Below are positions 1 through 8,536 of a stretch of 14,981 nucleotides of DNA, one piece after another. The DNA is from Pleurotus djamor (lineage: Eukaryota; Basidiomycota; Agaricomycetes; Agaricales; Pleurotaceae). Where the stretch lies: contig JAPEVF010001036.1 in the NCBI GenBank assembly GCA_029747585.1, positions 1 through 14,981 on the forward strand, in the 5' to 3' direction. Under the pieces are notes generated by a model, which did no database searches, was not told the origin of the DNA, and saw nothing but the letters and a program-made list of their open reading frames with translations. Every line of letters begins with the position of its first letter. Position 1 is the first letter of the stretch. Both the position numbers and the translations under genes were made by a program.

Positions 1-1094
1 AGTACGTGCTGAATTCCCTTCAATCGTTAGGAAGAGTATGTAGAGTTGATGAAAGGCTGTTAACACGAAGAAAAAAGATGAGTAAAACGATCTGTTAAGC
101 GTTCCAGTTGTTGCACACCGGTTTCCTGTCATCTTCATGAATGTCTTCATCAGTGTTGAGGCGCCTGAGCGGACCCATCAAGGTTGAAGTCTCCATATAA
201 GTTAAGTACTCGCCATTGAGCACGTCGTTCGACAAAGCCGAATATCACGTAAGTACCAGCAGGATAAAGAGTCGACCTGTACTGGTGATTGGTGGGGACT
301 CTGGCATTGACGCGGTCTGTAGAGCGCGTCGTGTTAGTAGCATTCGCTTGCTCAGAGCTGGATCAGGGGCGTGGTCGCGGTTGGAAGGAATCGTCGGCGA
401 ATATTTAAATCTCGGCTGTCCCCTTTTAAGAGGACTGACATCATTCAGGCCCAGGTACCAATCGACCAGGGCCCAGACCGCTCAGAAATTGTTTATTGTC
501 CTCGTCGTCCCTCACGTTCCCCATGGCCACTGGCCAGCCCAATTCAATAGTGTCAGTGACGACGCGGAACTACTTTGCGTTTGACGAACATTAGACTACA
601 AAGGCTGGCCATCGAAGCTCATACTCTTGGTCATTCTTTGCTTTTCGTCCGTCTCTACTCTTGGGGTGGGGGGTGAGGAACGAGGAGTATCGGAATCTAT
701 TCATCTCACCTGGTCGAATCATCCAAGCATCCAAGCAACTGTCGCACGAGGAAGGCGCGAGGAGGATAAACAGGAATGATGGCAACGATGAAGGACCACG
801 ATTAGGACTTGGGAGGTGGTGCGAGCGGTGAAGTCAGAAAGAACGACCATTCATCTAGCCTGGGCCAGAGAATCAAGCCACCGACCTCGCTATCGCAGAG
901 GACCCCTTACCCGTGCCCAACACAGTACCTGGTGTCGAGGTTATCATCCCAGAAGGAATCTCAATATTGGGTAGATTTGAACGCTCAAGTCGACGGGGAC
1001 CGCAATCGCAAGACGGAATTCGACGCCGGAAGCTTGAAGATCCATCCACCCATTGGCTATCCCATCCCGCGCTGGCCTTACAGCTAACCGCATC
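1..1094. other. No confident gene; scattered gene-like signals on + strand
   Basis: I find no protein that I recognise here. A good intron is present at 249-322 (GTAAGT donor, TTGAC branch, CTGTAG acceptor), but the flanking exons show no clear reading frame. A TATA-like AATATTTAAAT lies at 400-410 and an ATG in strong context (CCCCATGGCC) at 523. From that ATG, frame 1 stays largely open to about 1096, broken by stops at 592, 829 and 856. The first could be removed by a 45-nt intron (550-594, YTRAY branch), the other two by a 43-nt intron (816-858), which would change the frame downstream. Several overlapping frames on both strands are open between 859 and 1090, so strand and frame cannot be decided by eye. 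This is either a poorly conserved gene or chance in stop-poor DNA. Confidence 0.3.
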
Positions 1095-1408
1095 ATGAGC
1101 CTTTTAAGCTCAATAATAGGAAGCAATGACGTGAGTCTTCTGTTCTTCGGTGACCATTGCGTACGCTTCTGATACATTGCTTCCGATAGAATGGCAGTCG
1201 GCTTATGGAGGTCCTATCCAACATGTCGACCGGTCGGTATCGCCTTGGCAGTGCGTCTGAGTTCTCAATCCGAGAACAAGGAGCACAGACATCTGGCTCG
1301 CGTTGCGTGAAGTCCCAGACCAAGCTACCGACCAATGGCGGAGGACGAGCTAGAGAACAGGCGGAGGTGACGGAGGTTGGAAGTGACGGCTCCTTCTGCG
1401 TACATTAG
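1095..1408 (+). CDS. Candidate two- or three-exon hypothetical gene
   Basis: The protein is not recognised. An ATG at 1095 opens a 36-nt exon ending in a textbook intron at 1131-1189 (GTGAGT donor, CTGAT branch, CGATAG acceptor). The frame continues in phase to a TAG at 1406-1408, giving a product of about 84 residues that is polar and rich in Ser, Gly and Arg. The stop can be avoided by a 42-nt intron (1367-1408, GTGACG to ATTAG). The same frame is then open to a TGA at 1745, and after that to 1996, passing through an Asp/Glu-rich block at about 1778-1813. Only two stops in about 269 codons is unusual, which argues for coding or recently coding DNA, but no domain is visible and antisense frames are partly open too. 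It may be a gene with more exons than modelled, or a decaying one. Confidence 0.3.
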
Positions 1409-2397
1409 AGCCAATCGCCCAGCAATGATTCACACTACCGTCACAGGGCAAATGCTCGTCGTCTTTCTGAGCAAGAAGAAACATCGGTATCGCGTGCTCC
1501 ACGCAAGCCCATCATCAACTTATCCTCCAGGTTCGCTCTAGGATCTAATCCCAAAGCCTATCGCAGACGCTCCCGCCAGCATGCCAACCTTACACCTACA
1601 TCATCCCTCAATCCCTTGCGTATCCATGTACCGGTGAATCGTTGCGTTGCTGGCATCTGTCCTTCCTTTTTGGCCCATAAGTTTCTCGTGCCCGCGCCCG
1701 CGTTCGTGCTACGACAATACGGACCATCGAACTCTCAGATAGGCTGACGAAGAACGGGGAGGAGGGAGGAAAAGGAAGATGATGTGGACGATGACGATGG
1801 CGCGGATGATGAAGTGCAGATGATAGCTTTTCGACGACGCTATTTTGGCTCTTCATCATCCATTCGACGCGGCTGCGCCTACTCCGATACTATCCTGCTC
1901 GTGCTCGGAGGACCGCCCAACGTACCTTCGTTACCATGCCAAGCTTTCCACCTGCAGAAACGGGAGCATCTCTGTCCAACCCGTTCAACTTCTTAATCAA
2001 CTTGGAGCTCCTCCTTTGCTACACACACGGATAATCCTTGGGCTTGGTCCTCATGAACGCGACTTCCTACGTCTACGGCGACTAAATCTAAAATGACAGA
2101 TATACCTGTTGTGTATTGTCATCTATACTTAAAACACTCAAGTCTCCCCGGCTTGGCGTTGTGTGCTCCTCATCATCAAGTTCCTTCGTCCAGCTAGCCT
2201 ATCCAGGTCGGGTTCGAATTTATGCGGTTTAGAGCTGGCAATTGGAGAGCTTCGAGTTCAAATCGCATGGAACACAGAGGCACGGTGGAGGTCGAGTTGC
2301 TATTGAAGGAGACGCCTCAAGATGCGAACTACGACCACCAAACTTCGACGACGTCAACCCGTCCATCCCCACCTTCCACTTTCTACTCCCTTCTCTC
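1409..2397. other. Open + frame continuation, then featureless DNA
   Basis: Bases 1409-1744 and 1748-1996 continue the frame of the candidate gene upstream; they encode Arg/Ser-rich, then Asp-rich, sequence. A 60-nt intron at 1702-1761 (GTTCGT donor, CTGAC branch) could bypass the TGA at 1745. From about 2000 to 2390 I see only short overlapping frames in several registers and no RNA gene, repeat or promoter that I can support. Confidence 0.3.
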
Positions 2398-2586
2398 ATG
2401 GGTTCCAACCAGAACCCCGATGAGAGCCCCGAGCACCCGTCAAGTCGAGGAACATTCACATCCTCTCAATCCCCACCTTCAGCTTCTCATCCACGAGCGC
2501 CCCTCATCCTCAACGACCACCTGTGCGTTGCTCTTCTTCTGCTAGATGGGCGTCAAACCACGCGCGTACTGGCCCTGATCGATTGA
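2398..2586 (+). pseudogene. Possible remnant of a retroelement aspartic-protease region
   Basis: A 62-codon frame starts at an ATG and ends abruptly at TGA. Its first half is Ser/Pro/His-rich, like linkers in fungal gag-pol polyproteins. Its second half is a run of hydrophobic beta-strand-like residues ending ALID directly before the stop. In Ty3/gypsy-type elements the protease active site has the form hydrophobic-hydrophobic-D-(S/T)-G-A, and the bases after the stop (TCC GCT) would fit a damaged continuation. The same frame is open upstream to about 2242. I see no zinc knuckle, reverse transcriptase, integrase or LTR nearby, so at most a fragment remains. A chance frame, or an unrelated small gene, is equally possible. 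Confidence 0.22.
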
Positions 2587-4469
2587 TCCGCTATGAGGTG
2601 ATCAAACTCAGCTTGCCCCACAACCATATTTCAGCGGTGTCTGGGTCCTCAGGCCTCAGGCGGGGAACGTCATCCTCATCATTATGTCATACACATCAGC
2701 GAACGCCGCACACCTGCGATGTTCAACGTCAAGGCCGGATCCATATACTTCCTACCCTTTCGAGCGGCTATGCGTGGCCATCACTCGCAGCGTCGTTTTC
2801 GGCGCTCGTGCTATCGCGATTGGATGTTTCGATAGCGAATGGCATGCATTCCTGAGCAGGAGGTTGGAGGTGCTATGAGAGGCATGATAGGTCGGATGAC
2901 GAAGAAAGCCTTTGTACTCTGGTCCGAGCACGACTGTATCCGTCCTCCTTACTTCTCGCAGCGTCGACACCTTCGTTGACAAGCCACGCCCGTCGTCTTC
3001 CGCCCCTGCCTTCGGGCTTTTTCCTCTTGAAAAGGTCCCATCTCTCCGATGCCCAGTTATCTGGTAGCAACGAGTACTCCGTATCCCCGCATAATGAACT
3101 CGACACTAGGATGTGACCAGCCAGCATCCACCCAAGATCGACGCGTGTGCCATCCTCATACCATCGTCGTCACAAGCGACCAGCTCATGCCGAAGTCGCT
3201 CGACCATTTGAATTTGAGGCCACAGCCACTGCCTTCCTCGACTCAACGAGCATCAGCATTTTCGAAATAGGAGATTGGCTGTCGCTGGATGGGGGTGTTC
3301 TTGTGTCCTTTGAGACGCTCCTGGGCTCGGTCTGGCCTCTTGTTTTTGTACTACGATGTCTTGTGCCCTCGTGAACGTTCAGCGCTTGAGCTCTGGTTCA
3401 TGAATCCTCTTGTGCGGACTCTTTCTCGCACACGGACTCTCTTCTACCTAATCTACGTATCCTTGTCGCTCGTACGGACTCTGGTTGAACCCCGACGCTA
3501 CCTGACTCTACCTATTACCCGTACGTTTCGGACATTACGCCCATCCCTTTACAAAGCTAGCCGGACAGTCATACTCTAGCATCCGCCAGTGACCCCAGCC
3601 TCAGTACCTACGACACACCATAGCCGAGATCTCCCTGTATCTACGCACCCTATCTTCGCATCCAGTAAATGAGGCGTAGAACCACGCCCGTGCTGCGTCT
3701 GGTCCATCACAAACCATATACGGACTCACCTATCCTCCCGTCTGACCTCAACCAGTGGTGCATCACGAACGCGGAAGAAAGTCTCCCTGTACATCCTCCT
3801 CTGTCATATCGATCATGACAGCCCGTAGCGAGCTGAAATCATCCCCTCCCTTCTTTGGTAGTGATCTTCTCCGCCCCAGGAAGACCATATCCATCATCCT
3901 CGCCGTTGCACGGAGGTGCTAGCCTTTCCCCCTCCATGCATTCGAAGCGACCGTCACCTCGCTATCCCTTAATAGCCAGAAACTCGTTGATCCTTGCCAT
4001 AGGGACATACGCTGCTGGATATTCGATTCGTGAGGATTGTACCTCTGTCCTGGGCACAATCCCAGGAGGGAAAGTAGCTCTGGACGATTGGGCGGTGGCC
4101 TCATGGACATGGTGTCCTCTTTCCTTCGTTTATACATACGCTACCTCTGTTCCGTGGACTTTTGTTACACTCGGACTCGTATCCTTTAATGTCGTTCGTG
4201 CGCGTCTGCATCACAGGCGTTTGACTAAGCTCGTATAGTCTTTTGCATACTTTGGTACACAATTTTGGACGTCTTCGTATGCTCCATCTTCAGTCTCTCG
4301 CAGGCTCGCCCGATGCTTTATACTGTGATTCCCATCGCTTCGAGTTGTAGTATGATGGAGCACTGGAAAGAGGAGAAGCGCAAGCAGCCTGAGGGTGCTC
4401 GAGAGTCCGCTGTCTCTGCTTGGATTTTTCTACCTTCTCATGGACTTCGATACCTTGATGTCTTTTCTA
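2587..4469. other. About 1.9 kb without a supportable gene
   Basis: Open frames on both strands are short and overlap one another. The most protein-like forward frame, 3855-4238, has an internal ATG at 3937 and encodes about 100 residues with two hydrophobic stretches (around 3975-4020 and 4105-4190), suggesting a small membrane protein, but it lacks splice support and recognisable motifs. Around 3416-3480 the octamer CGGACTCT recurs three times, with a CGGACTCA at 3720, making the local frames look repetitive. On the reverse strand 2873-3127 is open for 84 codons. I would not call any of these a gene without homology. Confidence 0.25.
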
Positions 4470-5137
4470 TAGGCTTGCTCTTCGCTTCGTTATTTGCGAT
4501 CTAGGAGCGAGGCTTCGCTCCAGGATTGCGGATCCCTGACGAAGGAGAGCCAACGTCGATGAAAGAAGAGAGATGACTCACTGTGGACGAGAGTCTGGAC
4601 TTGGAGGAGCTTGGACCAGATGAGAGGAACCGCGAATGCTGAAGTCTTCGATACCGAGAGCATCCCCTCCCTGATTTCGTTCCAGAGACCTTGCTATGCT
4701 CTTCTCTCTCTACCTGAGAGCTTGAGCTCTCGCATAACATTCATTCCATGGAAGTAACCCTTCCTCGAACCCTCCAGCCTCTCTAGATGTGACGTAAGCC
4801 TCAGCATCACTTCTTACGCTGCCGGCTGACCTGGTCGATGATCTCATTACTGCTGTCCCCGGTAACGAGTCACGCCCAGACTCCAAAATCGCATTCACTA
4901 TTGGGTACTTGGTGTTCGATGTTGGGATTGACCGAATTTGAGACGAAGGAAGGCGATGTCACTCGGAGAGTGAACTGATACTTATTCATCCCAACTTCGC
5001 GATGACCGTGTACCGTCGTACGCGCCTGTCTGTCCGTTGCTACGGTTGTTCTCTTGTCTTTCAACCGACCTCCAATCCTAGTTCCTCGATGTGAGCGAGC
5101 CTAAACCCCCACTTCAAGGACGACTTCAATGTTCTAG
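4470..5137. other. Stop-poor, strand-ambiguous region, possibly exons of one or two genes
   Basis: Gene-like signals occur on both strands. Forward: 4805-4941 follows a CTCAG acceptor and encodes a convincing stretch containing LVDDLI, then hits TGA at 4939; it could be an exon of the same gene as the exon at 5138. Reverse: three long overlapping frames cover 4501-5064, with a good intron at 4536-4581 (GTGAGT donor, GTCAG acceptor) and a possible 43-nt intron starting at GTAGAG near 4709. The two readings exclude each other and I cannot choose between them. A perfect 7-bp hairpin (GGAGCGA, loop GGCT) sits at 4504-4521. Transcript data would settle the strand. Confidence 0.3.
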
Positions 5138-5948
5138 TACAGCACAGAGTCTCTGCGAGAACTATTCGTATTCGTTGCTTTATTGGAGGTCATCGATATC
5201 TTTGGATATCGATTGCGGACTGAAGAACAGCTGGCTACTGTGAGTTATTCCTGCCCTATGTTACAGCCGTTTGCAGAATTCTTGACACTCCCGATATCCG
5301 CGAGCAAATGATTACATGAAAAGTGGAAACTAACTTAGCCAAATTTCGACAACTTTCACTAAGCGCCCGGCTTCGTTACGTTGAGTTTTGGTTCTCAAGA
5401 TGTTGACAGAAAAANGTTGGCGCGATGTATCATGTTCACGAGGATGTAGATATCCATATCATTGAGTATCAGCTCGCGTTAGGGAGTACAGGCGAAGAAG
5501 GTAGTCAATATTGTTGCAATATTGCCTTGAAATTCGAATCAATCGGTCTTGTGGGCAACCCGTGGGCGTTCTCGTCTTTCTCGTTATTCTCAACACCGCG
5601 TTCCGTATGATAACGAAGCACCCTGAGCCAAGTGGTAGGTTACCAAGAGACTTTAGAGACTTCTTTGAGTTATGGAGCTAACCATCTTGAGGCCACGACT
5701 GGTGGAAAAGAGGAAAGGTGTAGATGGGCGCTAAACATTCGCACAAAATTTCGCTAAGCACGTTCCCAGTTTTACTCGATTCATCTTCCGCGCGGATGAC
5801 GGAGTGTCAAGAATTTTGCAAACAGCTGTAAGCCCTTTGGCATTTGTCTAATCACGCCTAACCCCAATTACTGTAGAAGCTGAAGCACCTGGTTAATCAT
5901 AACGTAAACACCTTAATCGATAGATTGCTTGATTTCCTTTCCGCATAA
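5138..5948 (+). CDS. Last two exons of an unidentified protein gene, intron carrying a MITE
   Basis: Exon 5138-5239 (34 codons) and exon 5877-5948 (23 codons plus TAA) join in phase 0. The encoded C-terminal 57 residues are helical-looking, with LRELF, a hydrophobic VFVALLEVIDIFGY segment and a polar end HNVNTLIDRLLDFLSA. I do not recognise the family. The intron at 5240-5876 has a perfect donor (GTGAGT), a CTAAC branch and a TGTAG acceptor, but is 637 nt long because a transposable element occupies 5264-5828. Without the element and the duplicated TA it would be 70 nt, normal for this genome. The exon's 5' boundary is uncertain: TTCTAG at 5137 is used here as acceptor, preceded by a possible intron 5091-5137 (GTGAGC), but the upstream exon cannot be fixed. 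Earlier exons may lie in 4.5-5.1 kb. The stop at 5946 ends the frame cleanly. Confidence 0.5.
5192..5213. repeat. Perfect 9-bp hairpin inside an exon
   Basis: ATCGATATC and GATATCGAT are exact reverse complements separated by the loop TTTG. The palindrome lies inside the exon at 5138-5239 and encodes part of VIDIFGYRL, so it may be a by-product of codon choice. No regulatory meaning is established. Confidence 0.6.
5264..5828. mobile_element. Tc1/mariner-like foldback MITE inserted at TA in an intron
   Basis: The two ends are inverted copies. The left end begins CAGCCGTTTGCAGAATTC and the right end, read on the other strand, begins CAGCTGTTTGCAAAATTC; similarity (TTGACACTCC, then CTTAGC..AAATTT, then AGCGCCC, then CTCAAGATG) continues with small indels for about 150 bp. 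The element is flanked by TA on both sides (5262-5263 and 5829-5830), the target duplication expected of Tc1/mariner elements, which often start CAG. At 565 bp with long inverted arms and no transposase frame it is nonautonomous. Arms differ at many positions, so insertion is old. It lies wholly inside a GT-AG intron, so it should be spliced out. An N sits at 5415. An alternative 8-bp duplication (GCCCTATG/GCCCTTTG) is imperfect and less convincing. Confidence 0.75.
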
Positions 5949-6227
5949 GTATTAGGCTCATGTTCCCAACATGTTCCCGGCATGAAGAAAGGAGATCTCT
6001 GTGGTTCGCGATCTCGGCTAGTACTGCATCCCACGCAGGAGCCAAGGATAGTACCCTGGTCGCGAGACTGCAGCCCTGGCATCAAGCAGTAACTCGTGGC
6101 ATCCTGCAGGATTACCTCCAAGTTCATGCTACCCCTCAAGACAATTTCTACGGACAGCCCCCTGGATGTCGGAAAACTCCGAAACCCCTGACCCGAGAAT
6201 TTTCTGATCAGGCGCCTGGTCAGCGCT

Positions 6228-6251
6228 TGATCAAGAAATTCGTCTTGATCA
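6228..6251. repeat. 9-bp inverted repeat within the TGATCA cluster
   Basis: TGATCAAGA and TCTTGATCA are perfect reverse complements separated by AATTCG. It is the strongest hairpin in the motif cluster. Confidence 0.7.
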
Positions 6252-6591
6252 GTGAGCCAACCCCTCGATCCGAGAAATAGTAAGTGGCTTTCTGGGCACA
6301 ACGACCTTTTGGATGAGTTAAAAGACTATTTTAAATTCGTCTGAGACTATTTGCAAGTCTCTAATACATTTCCTGCGTCCGCAATGTCGGTTTTTGTGAT
6401 TTCGTTAGGAGCCCCTGAGCTCCTGAATATTGAATCCTGATCAAGCTCTGGTCAAGCCTTGATCATCTGAAAGTCTCCGCTGATAAGATTAGATCGGCGC
6501 TTCTGGTATGCTTACCTGATATGCCTTGATCGAGCTGGTGGTGCGTCTACAAGGCCCATCAGCGAAACGGATGGCGTCTGTTATGGGGCTG

Positions 6592-6647
6592 GTCAAGCCT
6601 CACCATACATTGTCAAGCCCACCATACGTTGTCAAGCCCGACATACC
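6592..6647. repeat. Three tandem copies of a 19-20 bp unit
   Basis: The units begin GTCAAGCC and continue with a variant of CACCATACRTT; copies lie at 6592-6611, 6612-6630 and 6631-6647. The third is shorter and diverged. The unit contains the TCAAGCC core seen throughout the surrounding motif cluster. Confidence 0.75.
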
Positions 6648-6706
6648 GGTGCACGTCTGGTCAAGGCCTGATCAACCTATAACGAAATTGGACAATATGG
6701 CGCCAC

Positions 6707-6742
6707 TTCGCCAGGCTGACCAGTTTCGCCAGGCTGGCCGCA
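6707..6742. repeat. Two tandem copies of an 18-bp unit
   Basis: TTCGCCAGGCTG occurs at 6707-6718 and 6725-6736, followed by ACCAGT and GCCGCA. A related CTCGCCAGGCTTCACC appears at about 7688, outside the main cluster. Confidence 0.7.
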
Positions 6743-6866
6743 TTTACAAGGCACCGACCATCATCCTGCCAATTTGGCAACATCCCATTAGTACCGCGCG
6801 GAAATGGTCAGCTATTAGGCTAGGCTTGTCATTCTCAAATGTCCCGATAATTATGTGAATATATGA

Positions 6867-7240
6867 TCAAATGCATATCATTGGCAAAAAGTATCGGATA
6901 CACAGATATAATACTAGGTATAAAATTACAGACATAGAGGATATAGCCCATGGGAGAAGCTCTTGTGGTCTCCGGAATGGATATATGCGCGTTGAAACCA
7001 TCTAGGAGCGGGTCTCAGCGACGAATACTTATACGACAGGAATGAGGTTGGGAACTCACGATGATATCCACATCATTCAGCGATCGTAGCGGCTGTGAGG
7101 CGTGGAAAAGACAGTTAGCACAACGTTGAGGTGCAGAAAACGCGCATACTCACGATTGAGAGGAGGGACTTGGGGTCAACTGGATATATGCGCAAGTCGT
7201 CAGCAGACTCCGAATGTAAGCGACAGGAAAATTGCCTACC
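6867..7240 (-). CDS. Small multi-exon gene of unknown function (3' exons)
   Basis: Three consecutive introns fit fungal consensus on the reverse strand: 7180-7239 (GTAGGC, CTGAC, TCCAG), 7093-7153 (GTGAGT, CTAAC, TCACAG) and 7002-7059 (GTGAGT, CTGAG, CCTAG). They bound exons 7154-7179 (26 nt), 7060-7092 (33 nt) and 6867-7001, all open in one frame with phase-0 junctions. The product reads DPKSLLSIPLRSLNDVDII, then a 44-residue end with a hydrophobic tail (VILYLVLYLCIRYF). The 5' exon ending at 7240 is unresolved: in the required frame a TAA lies just upstream, and no ATG is seen between the TATA box and this exon. Either a start exon is missed, a frameshift exists, or this is a spliced noncoding transcript. 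The family is not recognised. Exons this small are unusual and make the splice pattern the main evidence. Confidence 0.42.
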
Positions 7241-7364
7241 TCGATGTGGAACTTAGAGGAGAGTGAGGATGTGGTTCTAGGTGGGGAAGGTAGCGGGGAT
7301 GCGGAAGTGACGATGATGGGGGAAGGGAAGAAAGAGACGATGGGGGGCAAGGGTCGAAGTCGCA

Positions 7365-7376
7365 GGCTTATATATG
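7365..7376 (-). promoter_or_regulatory. TATA box for the small reverse-strand gene
   Basis: CATATATAAGCC on the reverse strand is followed by CT-rich sequence about 30-90 nt downstream, typical of fungal transcription starts, and then by the spliced exons below 7240. Confidence 0.45.
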
Positions 7377-8360
7377 CTGGAAGGAACCTGGTCCGTGCGC
7401 GGACGCTGAGCAGGATGTTGAGGGAGTGATAAACGTGCCGGCATGAAGGACTTGGAAAGTACGAGATATGGGAGGATGGCGGCCATCCGGAAGGATATCT
7501 ATGGCTGGTAATTGTTTAGTATGGGCTCAATCATCATGTCGACGACACACAAAGGCATCATAAGAGATAGTCGACTTTGCGAGAGGTCTGTAAGGCTTGA
7601 GACAGTCGGGCGTGGGGTGACCTAGCGGGAACCATGGTGTTTTTGCGAGAACAGACTGATGGAGCTGGGTCATGATCTGGCCAGCGCTCGCCAGGCTTCA
7701 CCATCGTGTTTTGACTTATTAGGCCCACCAGGGGATGACCTTTTCGCTGATGTACTCAATTGTGGTTGTGGTCACTAGTTATCGGTTGCTTGATCTATTA
7801 GTTCGCGCTGAGGAGATGCAAAAGTGACTGAGAAGTAAAAAAGNAATATTGAAGCTATCAAAAGAGTACAATTTAATCTTTTCCTTGAAATAGCATTTCT
7901 TGACGTTCCGGTTTGCCATGGAATCGGGCATCCAGTCCAGCCGAACATTTTTTTTTTCTTTCAGGGCCCCTTTTCCAGATGTTTAAGGGGCGTCACCGTG
8001 TCGGCACTCACTTTTTCACTCTCCTTCGCCACCAGTACTTTATATAGTGGTATATCATTTTCCCTCACGACGAGGCTCTAATACAGTTTTACCGATCCAG
8101 CGAAGTGTACCCTCTTATAGGTACGATGCGCGGCTGGTAAACTGATCTCCAAAGGAGGCAGGGGCAGTCAGTGTTTATTATTAAACCACCGAAACATCCT
8201 CCAAGCATTCTCTTATCATCCTAGTTGAGAGAAGATTGGAACAAAGCAGTATTATCCCCTCCTGTTTACAGCAAAGCTCATCCAAATAATGTTGGGAAAT
8301 CTTCGGACTGGTTGCACTGACACCTAGCGCTGAGCGCCCTCACAGCAGCACGCACAGGTA

Positions 8361-8392
8361 TCCCACGCCGGAACACTCCCACGCCGGAACAG
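8361..8392. repeat. 16-bp tandem duplication
   Basis: TCCCACGCCGGAACAC is followed directly by TCCCACGCCGGAACAG, differing only in the last base. Confidence 0.85.
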
Positions 8393-8462
8393 TTCACACG
8401 ACGACCCTTAACGTGTTTTGCACAGCCACCTTTGTGTTTTCGCTCGCCTGCGCAGGTAAATA

Positions 8463-8478
8463 GGGGAGCAAGCTCCCC
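8463..8478. repeat. Perfect 7-bp palindrome
   Basis: GGGGAGC and GCTCCCC are separated by AA. It lies about 60 bp upstream of the MITE and may be chance. Confidence 0.7.
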
Positions 8479-8536
8479 AACAAAAGGGTTTCACTTTACT
8501 TGTCTTGGCTCAATACTGACCATATTGCTCGTTACC

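Larger units (their letters stand above)
6205..6869. repeat. Cluster of TGATCA / TGGTCA motifs
   Basis: Within about 665 bp the palindrome TGATCA occurs eight times (near 6205, 6228, 6246, 6438, 6460, 6669 and 6864 among others close by in degenerate form, such as TTGATCGA near 6525), interspersed with TGGTCA (6217, 6449, 6590, 6658, 6805) and TGTCAAG variants, typically followed by AG or AAGC. I may be off by one or two in the exact count; a random 6-mer would be expected less than once in this length. Such arrays of short, partly inverted motifs resemble subterminal transposase-binding repeats of hAT or CACTA-type elements, or a cluster of protein-binding sites. No transposase, terminal inverted repeats or target duplication were identified around it. 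The stretch from 5949 to 6866 otherwise holds no supportable gene. Confidence 0.6.
7430..8527. other. Intergenic stretch without supportable gene
   Basis: Frames are short on both strands. There is a TATA-like TTTATATAG at about 8039 followed by no convincing coding start, an N at 7844, a T9 tract near 7949, a 16-bp tandem duplication at 8361-8392 and a perfect palindrome at 8463-8478. A CGCCAGGCTTCACC motif near 7690 resembles units of the repeat cluster upstream. Confidence 0.4.

Noticed and set aside
2215..2275. tRNA-like GGGTTCGAATT and AATTGGAGAGC...GTTCAAATC patterns
   Set aside because: Spacing and stems do not match a tRNA; no acceptor stem.
4504..4521. Rho-independent terminator-like hairpin
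   Set aside because: No U tract follows and this is a fungal nuclear genome; listed only as a palindrome.
3855..4942. Bifunctional lycopene cyclase/phytoene synthase gene (vague likeness of the hydrophobic frame at 3855-4238 and of LVDDLI near 4830)
   Set aside because: The cyclase EEA..FF motif and the second aspartate-rich motif of phytoene synthase are absent, and the terminal exons at 5138-5948 do not resemble that enzyme.
5252..5838. hAT-type 8-bp target duplication GCCCTATG/GCCCTTTG around the 565-bp element
   Set aside because: One mismatch, and the CAG ends flanked by exact TA duplications fit Tc1/mariner better.
5897..6301. 134-codon reverse frame and 106-codon forward frame over the same bases
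   Set aside because: They overlap each other completely, lack motifs or splice context, and sit at the start of the TGATCA-rich region; neither is supportable as a gene.
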